64,000 nucleotides of DNA, taken from assembly GCA_020638975.1 (NCBI GenBank), contig JACKHN010000005.1, positions 321,460 through 385,459 on the forward strand. The letters are read 5' to 3'. The DNA is from Planctomycetaceae bacterium. Lineage in GTDB: Bacteria; Planctomycetota; Planctomycetia; Pirellulales; Pirellulaceae. Position 1 is the first letter of the stretch. The number at the start of each line of letters is the position of its first letter. The notes below the pieces were generated by a model. That model worked only from the letters and a program-made list of their open reading frames with translations. It was not told where the DNA came from and searched no databases. Positions 16,842 through 25,910 of the stretch are shown one piece after another. A program made the translations under genes and the position numbers.

Positions 16842-19800
16842 TCAGTCCCCACCGTCGATAGCCTCAGACGGCGTGGCTGATTGCCCGAGTCGAATGCGAA
16901 CTTTCGAGCGATTAAAGTCGAACAGCGCGGGCTCTTGAACTGGTAACCCTCGCAGCTCTCTCAACTCAAAATCCGTCAAACGTGAGTCGACTTTCATGAG
17001 CGCGGACCTGCTCGTGTTGAGCCTCATCAGTCGCGTCGTGTCAGGTGTGTCGGCGGCTGCCTTTGATAGTAGGCCTTCGTAGATGCGACGGACGTTCTGC
17101 TGCGCATGTGCCAAGCAACTGCTGAGGGTGAGCGCGTCATTGCGATCGGCGGCTTTGCGGTCAACGATACCGTCTTGGATGATGGCATAGGTCAGCAGGC
17201 CGTGTCCCAGGTCGCTGATCTCGACCGCCACTTGCTCCGACTGACTTGCCGCCAATACCTGCATTCCCTTGTCATAGGCAAGTTGGCCCAGGCCACGGCT
17301 GCCAAAGGGGCCGATCTTGAACCCTGGTGGTTTCACGATGCTGGCTGACTGGCACGCGTCGATAATCATCACGGCTGCACCAACGTCAACATCTCGTAGC
17401 CATTTGGAAATTTCGGTACTCGAAATCGATTTTTCCAGGACGGCCTTGGAAAGGGAGAAGTTCTTCGCGCCGATGTCGTAGGGAAAGAAATAGAATGTAC
17501 CGTCGGTGGCTGTGAATCCGTGACCAGCGAAAAAGACGATAAGCACATCATCAGGAGTGGCCTTCGTTAGCAGCCTTGCGTCGCCGGGCAACCCAATCAA
17601 TTCCTCATGTGCCAAGTCTGCGCTACCCAACTGTTGAAGAACGAGCCGGATGTTCTCCTTGGTCGCATCCAGTCGCCGCGTATGCTTTCCCGTCTCCGAA
17701 ATCAAGGGAATCGAAACCACATCGAAGTCGCGCGCCTCACCAAGTCGCAGCCGCATGATCCTCTCGAATTCAACGGCATCGTTCGCAGCGAATTGAAGAT
17801 TCCAGGCTGGCGTCTCATAAGTATTCACGCCGACGGACAGCACATACGCTTTCGGATGCGGCGGCGTTAAATCGGTTGGGATATTGTACTCGAAGGTTGC
17901 GATCTCGCTGCGAACACGCTGGTCATTGAACGCGTAAGCGCTCCACGTTGCCGTCTCCCCTCGCAGCCGGTGTGGCAATGCCACACCTCGAAACCACACT
18001 TTCCCACTGCCACCGACATTTGGGTGAGCGAGGATATCGGTCGCTTGCTGCCACGCCTGTAAATCGCCCTCGTTCGAGATGTCTGAAGGCGCCTCGAATC
18101 GATCGTCCATCGGTGGGAATTGCCCTACTAGTTGTCCGTCTCGAAACAGGCGCAAATCGTACGGCTTGGTCTTCATCGTCAACGGTTCTTCACCACGTAC
18201 AGCGGACAACTCACCAACTTCCGCTTGAACACAGATGTCGACGGTGTCCGAGAAGTCCCTACTTCGTTTGACCTCGACGATCCTTACGCGAGGTTGAGCT
18301 CGATTCAGTTCAGTGATATCACCCACTGGCGAAAATGACTCGCCCTTGATCTTGCGAGCGAGTAGCGACGGTTCGTAATACTGTTGCTGAAACAACGAAG
18401 GCGGTCCCGCCATAAATGGTGAATCAGAAAATATCCAATGCACTCCGCGAGTGTTTTCGAGCGAATCAGCGTCGAATCGATTCTCTTCATCGAGAACGAA
18501 CCATCCTCCGGAGCGGAGGCTGACTAACGTGCATAATGGTTGGCCTGTGCTTAGATCCCAAACGATTGACTTCTTATCGTAACTGCCGGTGACGCCTAAC
18601 TTGCGGTCCGAGCTTGGTGACACCGCAACGGCGCGGATCGAATTGAAATGTCCCTTGAAGTCCCGCACGAAAGACTTGTCGCGCAGATCAAGCAGACGGG
18701 CGATACTGTCAGAACAGCCGCAGAACGCTTGCTGCCCATCCGGAGTGAACGCGAAGTCCACAATACTGGGGCTTGTAGATTTGCCGTTCTGGACACCGGT
18801 GATGTTGTTGACATAGATTTCTGCGCGGTCATTGACTCTCCAAACATGAAAATTCCCTTTCGAGGTTGCCGCGGCGATCAGGTTCGAGTCTGCAGGCGAG
18901 AAGGCGACTGCTCGGACATCATCGCCACTGTCGACTTGGAACTGCAAAAGTTCCTTACCGGTGAGTGGATCCCACAGTCGCACACTACCGTCGCTACCGC
19001 CTGTCGCTAGTCGATCGCCATCGGGCGAGAAACTAATTGAGGAGATGAATCCTTCGTGACCGACTAGCTCGGCAATGACTTTGGCTTGCTCCGTGTCGTA
19101 GACGCGGCACTCGGAGCCGGAACCGGCACCGGCCAGAAGCGTTTTTGTAGGGGAGTAGGCGAGCGAGGTGACGAAATATTGAACGGCAGCCACCGGGTTG
19201 GCTCGAAAGGCTTCGAAGACTCCTTCCGTCGAACCTCCCTTCAGAACGCCAACGGACCAGCCACTGCCACCCACATACGTCGTTTCATCGCGATCGGAAA
19301 CAACAAAGTCAAAGAGTTCGCCTCCGCCGCGTTCGTTGAGGGTTCGTTGTTGGCCGGAATCAAGATTCCAGGCTCGCACTGTCCCGTCATTCAGCCCGAA
19401 GTAGACCTGAGCGCCATCGGAACTGAAATGCATTGCGTTGGCGATCGTCGCTTCGCCAACGAGTCGCACCGGTGTATCACTGGCACTTACGTCCCAGTTC
19501 GTCACAAAGCCCTCGGAATTGCCCGTTAGCAGCCGGCTGCGATCCGCTGAATATGATACAGCTTTGACGTCTCCTTGCTCATCATTGAACGAACGTATCT
19601 CCTGCCCATCTGCGGTGCTCCATAACCGAGCCGTGCCGTCAGATATCCCGATGAGCAATTGCGATGCATCTGCAGAAAACTCATAGTCGTGAAAGAAATA
19701 CCGGTTCGCCTTAGCGTCGCGTGCTGGCTTGAACTCATTCAGATCGACGATGAACTCGATCGTCCCGCTTTCTAGTATGGCTCGAAATAGCTTCCTTTCG

Positions 19801-20864
19801 TCACTCACGAAATAACAAAAGGAGTGGTCGGGTGTGATCGCTAAGGCGGAGATCGCAGCATCTCGTGCCGACACAACGTCTTCAATACGCTGTGCTGCGC
19901 GATGGTATCTCCTGATTGCTCCGTCCCTACAGCCGAACCAAATGGCGTCGCCTGTCGGAGTTTCCCCGACGGCTGTAATCAGAGGTATCACCTTCGTCGC
20001 CAGTCGGTCTGTTTTGCGTTCATCGGTGATCTTCCAGAGTTCGACAGTGCTTTCCATCGTTTCGTCGTACGGGAGATCGGGTTGGCGGATGGTCAGGAAG
20101 CTTCTGCTGTCAAGAAACAAAGCATGCGTCGCAACAACTCCTTTGTAGGCTTCAGTCCAATAGTTTGCGCCAGTCTTCGCATCCCAGAGCGAAGTTGCGC
20201 CGTCGCTGGCGGTGATGATCAACGCCTCTGTTGGATCTATTGCAGCAGCGTTTGCGCCGGTTCCGAACGTTCTCAATTCACGTCCGGTCGCAGCGTCCCA
20301 CAAGTAGGTCGCATCGTTACCGGTAGTTAGAATCCGCTGGGCACTGGCGGAGAACTTGACTTCCTCAATTTGCCCCCTTCCGTGCCCCGTTTGTAACCAC
20401 AGCCGCGCGGTCACCGCAGATCGAGTCTGGCGGTCAGAACTCTTCGATACCATTTGCGAGTTGCCTTCAAGTCTCTCTAGGCGAACCCCGAACTCACCGA
20501 CGCCACCAGGAAACGCGTGTTGTACGCGAATCTGATACTCTCCAGTCGGCAGTTCACACTCGATTGACTGGTTGACTAGATCGGGAGTATATCTCTTGCC
20601 TTTGTAATTGGCTGGATCAAACGCCTTCGAATCTTTCGGTGAAATCAGATCGAGCTGTACTTGAGTTGCGCCCGTCGTTGAGATGCGGTAGCGTCCCGCC
20701 TTGTCGACAACAAACGAAAACGTATGGAGAGGTTCCTTTGCATTAAGGTGATTGGTGACAGATGTTTCACCAATCGAGAGCTCTTGAAAAGACTGGACAG
20801 ATGTGACCGAAGTAAGCACGCACCATGCCAGGACGCACGCGAGAGGCCATCGAATAGTGGCCAT
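16842..20864 (-). CDS. Exported WD40-repeat caspase family protein A
   Basis: 1340 residues. The signal peptide is RWPLACVLAWCVLTSVTSVQ. Residues about 30-125 are the shared beta-type domain (STTGATQVQLDL, YTPDLVNQSI, GGVGEFGVRL). WD40 repeats follow from about 150 to 850, for example HEGFISSISFSPDG with GGSDGSVRLWD. A linking segment contains WFVLDEENRFDAD. The caspase/metacaspase domain covers about 1050-1270, with His1115 in FFAGHGF and Cys1171 in IDACQSA, so the catalytic dyad is intact. The tail ends in PVQEPALFDF. The start at 20864 has AGGGG 7 nt upstream; the longer frame up to 20990 precedes the signal peptide and is rejected. It is divergent from the paralogue at 21700-25824. Orthocaspases usually cut after Arg/Lys; the target here is unknown. 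Confidence 0.93.
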   Translation of the reverse strand: MATIRWPLACVLAWCVLTSVTSVQSFQELSIGETSVTNHLNAKEPLHTFSFVVDKAGRYRISTTGATQVQLDLISPKDSKAFDPANYKGKRYTPDLVNQSIECELPTGEYQIRVQHAFPGGVGEFGVRLERLEGNSQMVSKSSDRQTRSAVTARLWLQTGHGRGQIEEVKFSASAQRILTTGNDATYLWDAATGRELRTFGTGANAAAIDPTEALIITASDGATSLWDAKTGANYWTEAYKGVVATHALFLDSRSFLTIRQPDLPYDETMESTVELWKITDERKTDRLATKVIPLITAVGETPTGDAIWFGCRDGAIRRYHRAAQRIEDVVSARDAAISALAITPDHSFCYFVSDERKLFRAILESGTIEFIVDLNEFKPARDAKANRYFFHDYEFSADASQLLIGISDGTARLWSTADGQEIRSFNDEQGDVKAVSYSADRSRLLTGNSEGFVTNWDVSASDTPVRLVGEATIANAMHFSSDGAQVYFGLNDGTVRAWNLDSGQQRTLNERGGGELFDFVVSDRDETTYVGGSGWSVGVLKGGSTEGVFEAFRANPVAAVQYFVTSLAYSPTKTLLAGAGSGSECRVYDTEQAKVIAELVGHEGFISSISFSPDGDRLATGGSDGSVRLWDPLTGKELLQFQVDSGDDVRAVAFSPADSNLIAAATSKGNFHVWRVNDRAEIYVNNITGVQNGKSTSPSIVDFAFTPDGQQAFCGCSDSIARLLDLRDKSFVRDFKGHFNSIRAVAVSPSSDRKLGVTGSYDKKSIVWDLSTGQPLCTLVSLRSGGWFVLDEENRFDADSLENTRGVHWIFSDSPFMAGPPSLFQQQYYEPSLLARKIKGESFSPVGDITELNRAQPRVRIVEVKRSRDFSDTVDICVQAEVGELSAVRGEEPLTMKTKPYDLRLFRDGQLVGQFPPMDDRFEAPSDISNEGDLQAWQQATDILAHPNVGGSGKVWFRGVALPHRLRGETATWSAYAFNDQRVRSEIATFEYNIPTDLTPPHPKAYVLSVGVNTYETPAWNLQFAANDAVEFERIMRLRLGEARDFDVVSIPLISETGKHTRRLDATKENIRLVLQQLGSADLAHEELIGLPGDARLLTKATPDDVLIVFFAGHGFTATDGTFYFFPYDIGAKNFSLSKAVLEKSISSTEISKWLRDVDVGAAVMIIDACQSASIVKPPGFKIGPFGSRGLGQLAYDKGMQVLAASQSEQVAVEISDLGHGLLTYAIIQDGIVDRKAADRNDALTLSSCLAHAQQNVRRIYEGLLSKAAADTPDTTRLMRLNTSRSALMKVDSRLTDFELRELRGLPVQEPALFDFNRSKVRIRLGQSATPSEAIDGGD

Positions 20865-21699
20865 AGCAAAACCCCTACTAGATTCGGAGGCGAATGAACG
20901 CTGCCGTAAAACAACTACCACCGAGCGTAATTCTGTCGAAATCATTGGCTCGTTGCAAGCAGCGAAGATCGACAAACGGCAACCACTCAAACAACTTTTC
21001 CGCAGGGCTTTTCATTTGTTGAAGTTGCACAAGATGTACGACGGGCCTCCGAGCTCGTCGAAAAACGAGTTAGATTCATCGACGGGATCGGAAGCCCGTC
21101 GTACAAACCTCTCAGTTTGAAAAACTGAAAAGCCCTGAACTGTTCCGGAAGTTTCTTGACATCCGTGTGGAAGTTCCTGATACTGCTCGTCATTAGTTAG
21201 GGCTGCGGCGAATTTGAAGCAACCAATTGATAGACGGGGAGATGGATTCACCTTTGTGCGCTCAATCGCGGCACCATTCTCGGGTTGGTCTAGTGCCTTT
21301 CGTTGTGAAAATCGTGACCCTCGAGCACTCCCCCCTACTTACGCTTTATCGACTGGGATAATGCACAGAATGTTACGGTTGAACTTGCGAATGAATTGCG
21401 CGAGCGTGTGAATGTGTGCTTAGGTCGGCTAGAAAAATGTCGTCGCTGTCGATGCCGTAGACCACCAAGAGGATGCGTGTTTACAGAGGCAACTCGCGAA
21501 TCTGTGTGGAGTTAACCGTTGACAACTACGCCGTTACCTTTTCCGGCAGAGAACGCGCGGTCGACCAAGTTTTTAATTTCCCTCGTCGAGCCCAGTTAGA
21601 AGGCAGTCGTGCGAGTTTAAAGCAGTGACTCAATTAACCGGGCGGTTGCCAAGTGTTTTGGGACTCTTGCTTATCGCCTATACCCCGAGTGGAAATGGG
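20865..21699. other. Long divergent intergenic region between the two caspase genes
   Basis: 835 bp. It must contain the promoters of both caspase genes. It holds the 135-bp inverted repeat at 21003-21137, and otherwise no frame with domain or Shine-Dalgarno support. Short stretches are AT-richer than the flanking genes (for example around 21560-21580), as expected for promoters, but I cannot assign -35/-10 boxes reliably. If the second caspase begins at the GTG at 21625, the region shortens by 75 bp. Confidence 0.55.
21003..21137. repeat. 135-bp imperfect inverted repeat between the caspase genes
   Basis: The two halves are complementary over about 58 bp each with interruptions. The outer ends CAGGGCTTTTCA and TGAAAAGCCCTG match perfectly. 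The core GTACGACGGGC (21036-21046) pairs with GCCCGTCGTAC (21094-21104). A small inner hairpin CTCGT/ACGAG lies at 21054-21069. It has no coding capacity and looks like a non-autonomous palindromic element. It is a single copy in this window. Confidence 0.8.
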
Positions 21700-24600
21700 A
21701 TGCAATCTATTCACCAGCGCCATGCAGCTTTCGTCGCGTATCTTGTCGCATTGCTCTTGTTCGAGTCTTCTCTGGTAGGGCGTGCCGAAGACATTGTCAT
21801 CGATGGACCCGCTGTCTCGGGAGCGGTTTTGTCTGGCCAACGCAGCGAGCCATTCGAGTTTAATGTTACCGAATGTCGTAGGATCAGGTTGATCACGACA
21901 GGAGTCACACAGGTACGCCTGGAAGTGAACTCCATTGATGATAAGTCCCTGTCACTTGACCAGCCTCAATTCGACGCAAAGCGGCACTCACCAGACTTGC
22001 TCAACGAGATCCTTGAGATTGATTTGCCGAAGGGAGGGTATCGCGTCCGTGTAACTCACAAACAACCGGGCGGTGTCGGCGAATTCAAGATCCGAGTCGA
22101 GAATGTGCCGCCGCCTGCCGAGGACAATCGAGAGGTAACAGCCAGCCTGCGCGTTCAAATGGGACACAACATCGGTGCCGTACGATCCGCCGCTTTCTCA
22201 ATAGATGGTGCCTCAGTCGTCACCGTTGGAACGGATGCCAGCTTCCTCTGGAAAGTGAGTTCCGGGCTAATGCTAAGAGAATTTGACTTCCCGGCAATCT
22301 GTTGCGATGTTTCGCCCGACAATCGTTTCGTCTTACTGGGCAGCGAAACGGGCGAGGTCGGGTTGTGGGACTTGTCAGTCGCTGGCAAACGTTGGAGCCA
22401 ACAGGTGCGTGAAGGCCGAATCTCTCACCTTCGGTTTCTGACCAATAGTCGATTTCTGGTTGTTGCCGCGCGGAGCGAGGTGAAGCCATCAACTTTGGAC
22501 ATGTGCGAAATCTGGGATCTCGGGCCAGAGAACACTTTGCGGCGAACTAACCAGTTGCAGTTGCCAGCGATTTCCTCGGTCGGTTTCGAACAGCGATCTC
22601 AAAGTCTCTGGCTGGGAACGGCGTACGGTTCGATCTGGAGAACTGACGCGTCGCTCGACGCTCCAGTCGAAGTGGTTGCAGAACGAAATTCTGAGATCTC
22701 AGCAATCGCCGTATCGCCATCGCAAAACGAATTGTTTTGGGTCGAGTCGGCACACGGGCAATTGCAGCGGTCGAGGCTGATCGCGGGCCGACCGGACGTG
22801 GCGGGAAAGTGTGAGGTCGTGCATGAGTTTTCTGATCGATGGAATACCTATGCGTTCTCCCGGGACGCGACGCGTCTAATCACTGGGAACGAATATGGGG
22901 ACGTCGAAGTGTGGGAGACCAGGACGGGACGACGAATGAGGAAGCTTACGTCCGTGATGGAGAAAGAAAAATTTGAGCCGAAAGGGGGCCCCGTGCGAGT
23001 GGTCGCTGCTTCGCCAACTCCAGGCAAGTACTTTTCGGTCGATGCTGGGAGTGCCATGACGATTTGGGACGTCGACGAACACGGGAATTGGGCGTTTGAG
23101 ATGCAATGGCTCGGGCCGCCGCCGATCGCGAATGTGCTCCGCTTCAACCATGACGGGTCAACGCTGTTTGGTGGATTTGAGGATGGCTCGCTGCGCGCAT
23201 GGAGTTTTTACTCCGGACGGCAAAAACCGCTCCTCCACCGGCATCTAGACCAACAGCAGCGAGGGCCTTTGGCAGGCCCGATCCAGGACCTTTATATTGA
23301 CCGCGCAGCCAGCACCGTTGTCGCGAGAGATGACGAAAGAGTGCAGTTTTTCGACGCACGCGAACATGAACGGCGCCCTCTATTGCGGCAGCCACCAGTA
23401 CGGCAAGTCGCGATCTTACCTGTAGAACCGGACCTGCATGTCGACGAGGCATTCGAGACGGCAATCGACAACTGCGGCGACTATGCAAGCTTACTGGCCT
23501 ACGCCGAGGCGGGACGCACACTAGCGATTGTGAAAGGCGGACGCGTTCGCGTAATGCGAGTTGCCGGCGCAGAGACAATTTATGAACATGAACATCGGGG
23601 AACGTCAGCCTTGGCGGTCTCGGACGATGGTACGCTCTTGGCTATTGGCGACGGTCATGGGCAGGTGACGATCGGAGTGCCAGCGGGCGGTTCTCGACTA
23701 GAAGAGTATCTGGTCGGCAGTTTCATCACAGGCTTGACGTTTGCGCCCGACTCTTACCGCCTCGCTGTCGCGACCAAATCGGGCGAGATCAAAGTTTGGG
23801 ATCTGAACCTCAACGCCAGCCGCAGCGATGTTTATGCGGCGAACCTGAGCTTTGGCGAATACGACAAGAATGCGTCGGTCGGTCCCATTCTTAGTCTTGC
23901 GTTCACAGCGGACGGACAGCAGTTGCTGTGCGGTGGCGCTGACCATGTCGCGCAACTGATCGATTTAAGGACTGGAAGCGTTCGTGCCTTTCGAGGGCAT
24001 CATGGCCCTATCGTCTCGGTCGCGATTCCTCCCAAGTCTGATGAAGGGACGCGAAAGATCGCAGTCACGGGAAGTCGGGATCGCACGTGTATTGTTTGGG
24101 ATCGGGAGACGGCCCAAGCAATTTGTCGATTGATCAGCTTGCCCAATGGAGATTGGTTCGTTGTCGATTCGGAGGGTCGCTTCGACGCCAACCGACTTAT
24201 CTATACCGACGCTCCAATCGCCCATTGGACATTCAGCGACTCACCTCTCGCGACTAGTGACCTAGCGTTGTTGCAAGAACACTTCTTCGAGCCAGGACTC
24301 TTGCCAGGGGCCCTCAATTCTAGCCGATGTGAGTTCGCCGACTTACCAGATCTGGTAGATGTGAACCGGGCAATTCCTCAAGTCAAAATCGAATGCGTGG
24401 TTCCTCGCGATGAGCATCACGCGGATGTGTACGTGCGGGTAGGGTATGGGAAGCACAAGGTGATTCGGCGTGGAAGGAAAGTGACGACGACAACGAAACC
24501 TTACGACCTGCGTCTCTATCGCCGTGGGCAACTGGTGGGGCAGTTTCCGCCGCCAAAGGAGAATCCAAGTAGCCCGATGCACGACCTGGACCGGTGGCGC

Positions 24601-25824
24601 AAGGAATCTGATGTTCTCGATGGCCTGGAAAAGCAGAACGGTTTGCAGGTTGATCCTGCGGTGCTGGAACGTTTAAACAATGACCTTCAAGGAGTCGTTT
24701 GTTTCAAGGGCATCGCCCTCCCGACCGGAAAGGACGGCGAATCGTGGCGGATGACGGCGTACGCCTTTAACGAAGAGCAAATGCGAAGTGAACTAGCGAC
24801 GATTACTGCACGCGATGCCTCGCCACGCGAAGAAATACCAACCGCTTACATTCTTTCGATTGGAGTCGATTCTTACGAGACACCGCTGCGCGAGCTAAAT
24901 TTTGCTGCCGACGATGCGATTGCTTTTGATCGCGAGATCAGCAAGGCTCTGCAGCACATGGGCCACTATCAAGTAGTTTCGGTACCACTCATCTCGGCAC
25001 GACAAAAAAGCCATTACGCAAGTTCCGCGAACGCCACGAAATCAAATATCGAACATGTGCTCAAGGTTCTGGCGGGAGAGCCGAGCAAGGCACAATTCCC
25101 TGACCTGCCCCAAGGACTGTCCGTACTTAAGAAGGCGACTCCTGACGACGTGCTGATAATCTTCTATGCGGGACACGGGTTCACTGCTTCAGACGGAACG
25201 TTTTACGTCTTTCCGTCGAATGTAGGGCATCGGTATCTTTCGTTGGATGGTCTGTTGAAGTCGGGGCACGCGATTTCTAGCCACGAATTGTCGCGTTGGA
25301 TGCAGGGCGTCGACGTTGGTCGTGCCGCCTTGGTTGTCGATGCTTGTCACTCCGCCGGAGCGGTCGCACCACCCGGATTTAAAGTTGGACCGTTTGGCAG
25401 TCAAGGTCTTGGTCAGCTGGCGTACGACAAGGGCATCCAAGTGTTGGCGGCAAGTCAGTCGAACGAGTCGGCAATCGAAGACCAAAGATTTGGTGGCGGT
25501 CACGGCTTGCTGACGTATACCATGCTAGAACGGTTACGGCAGGCGAGGCAGAAGTTCACACTAACGGATCTGTTCGAATACACACGCTCCAACATTCTTC
25601 TGGAGTATGAGGAAGCTAAGGAGAACCGGTCATCCGACCGCAAAGTGTTGGTCTACGATCGCGCGGGAGACCAAATATCGGAGAATCAGCGCGGTTCCGG
25701 ACTTCCCGCCGTACAAGAACCGGCACTTTTTGACTACCAGCGCCGGCAAGATCCGATTGTGCTCGCTCCAGGAGAAGAAGCAAGTGACAGACCAAGCGAG
25801 CAAATATCGAATGAAGTCAGATGA
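21700..25824 (+). CDS. Exported WD40-repeat caspase family protein B
   Basis: 1374 residues from the ATG at 21700, chosen because it gives a clean signal peptide (AAFVAYLVALLLFESSLVGRA). A GTG at 21625 would add 25 residues. Residues about 30-130 are the shared beta-type domain (TTGVTQVRLEV, HSPDLLNEIL, GGVGEFKIRV). A degenerate WD40 propeller region follows (FAPDSYRLAVATKSGEIKVWD). Then come WFVVDSEGRFDANR, a middle segment with TKPYDLRLYRRGQLVGQFPP, and the caspase domain. Catalytic His1159 lies in FYAGHGF and Cys1216 in VDACHSAGAV. The tail contains AVQEPALFDY. The paralogue at 16842-20864 has the same order of parts, and around the Cys the two share PPGFK, GLGQLAYDKG and QVLAASQS. Both dyads are intact, so neither is an obvious pseudo-enzyme. 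Confidence 0.93.
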   Translation: MQSIHQRHAAFVAYLVALLLFESSLVGRAEDIVIDGPAVSGAVLSGQRSEPFEFNVTECRRIRLITTGVTQVRLEVNSIDDKSLSLDQPQFDAKRHSPDLLNEILEIDLPKGGYRVRVTHKQPGGVGEFKIRVENVPPPAEDNREVTASLRVQMGHNIGAVRSAAFSIDGASVVTVGTDASFLWKVSSGLMLREFDFPAICCDVSPDNRFVLLGSETGEVGLWDLSVAGKRWSQQVREGRISHLRFLTNSRFLVVAARSEVKPSTLDMCEIWDLGPENTLRRTNQLQLPAISSVGFEQRSQSLWLGTAYGSIWRTDASLDAPVEVVAERNSEISAIAVSPSQNELFWVESAHGQLQRSRLIAGRPDVAGKCEVVHEFSDRWNTYAFSRDATRLITGNEYGDVEVWETRTGRRMRKLTSVMEKEKFEPKGGPVRVVAASPTPGKYFSVDAGSAMTIWDVDEHGNWAFEMQWLGPPPIANVLRFNHDGSTLFGGFEDGSLRAWSFYSGRQKPLLHRHLDQQQRGPLAGPIQDLYIDRAASTVVARDDERVQFFDAREHERRPLLRQPPVRQVAILPVEPDLHVDEAFETAIDNCGDYASLLAYAEAGRTLAIVKGGRVRVMRVAGAETIYEHEHRGTSALAVSDDGTLLAIGDGHGQVTIGVPAGGSRLEEYLVGSFITGLTFAPDSYRLAVATKSGEIKVWDLNLNASRSDVYAANLSFGEYDKNASVGPILSLAFTADGQQLLCGGADHVAQLIDLRTGSVRAFRGHHGPIVSVAIPPKSDEGTRKIAVTGSRDRTCIVWDRETAQAICRLISLPNGDWFVVDSEGRFDANRLIYTDAPIAHWTFSDSPLATSDLALLQEHFFEPGLLPGALNSSRCEFADLPDLVDVNRAIPQVKIECVVPRDEHHADVYVRVGYGKHKVIRRGRKVTTTTKPYDLRLYRRGQLVGQFPPPKENPSSPMHDLDRWRKESDVLDGLEKQNGLQVDPAVLERLNNDLQGVVCFKGIALPTGKDGESWRMTAYAFNEEQMRSELATITARDASPREEIPTAYILSIGVDSYETPLRELNFAADDAIAFDREISKALQHMGHYQVVSVPLISARQKSHYASSANATKSNIEHVLKVLAGEPSKAQFPDLPQGLSVLKKATPDDVLIIFYAGHGFTASDGTFYVFPSNVGHRYLSLDGLLKSGHAISSHELSRWMQGVDVGRAALVVDACHSAGAVAPPGFKVGPFGSQGLGQLAYDKGIQVLAASQSNESAIEDQRFGGGHGLLTYTMLERLRQARQKFTLTDLFEYTRSNILLEYEEAKENRSSDRKVLVYDRAGDQISENQRGSGLPAVQEPALFDYQRRQDPIVLAPGEEASDRPSEQISNEVR

Positions 25825-25910
25825 CTCGCAATCAAGACTTGCTGCTGCGGTCTTTCTACTTCAACGCACACGGGCTTCCGTTAAAGCATCACGATCGGCC
25901 CCGGCGTTGC

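Noticed and set aside
16842..25824. Idea that the caspase cluster is an anti-phage abortive-infection system
   Set aside because: Both caspases and the metalloprotease carry export signals, and no nucleic-acid sensor, reverse transcriptase, TIR or phage-linked gene is present. Extracytoplasmic function fits better.
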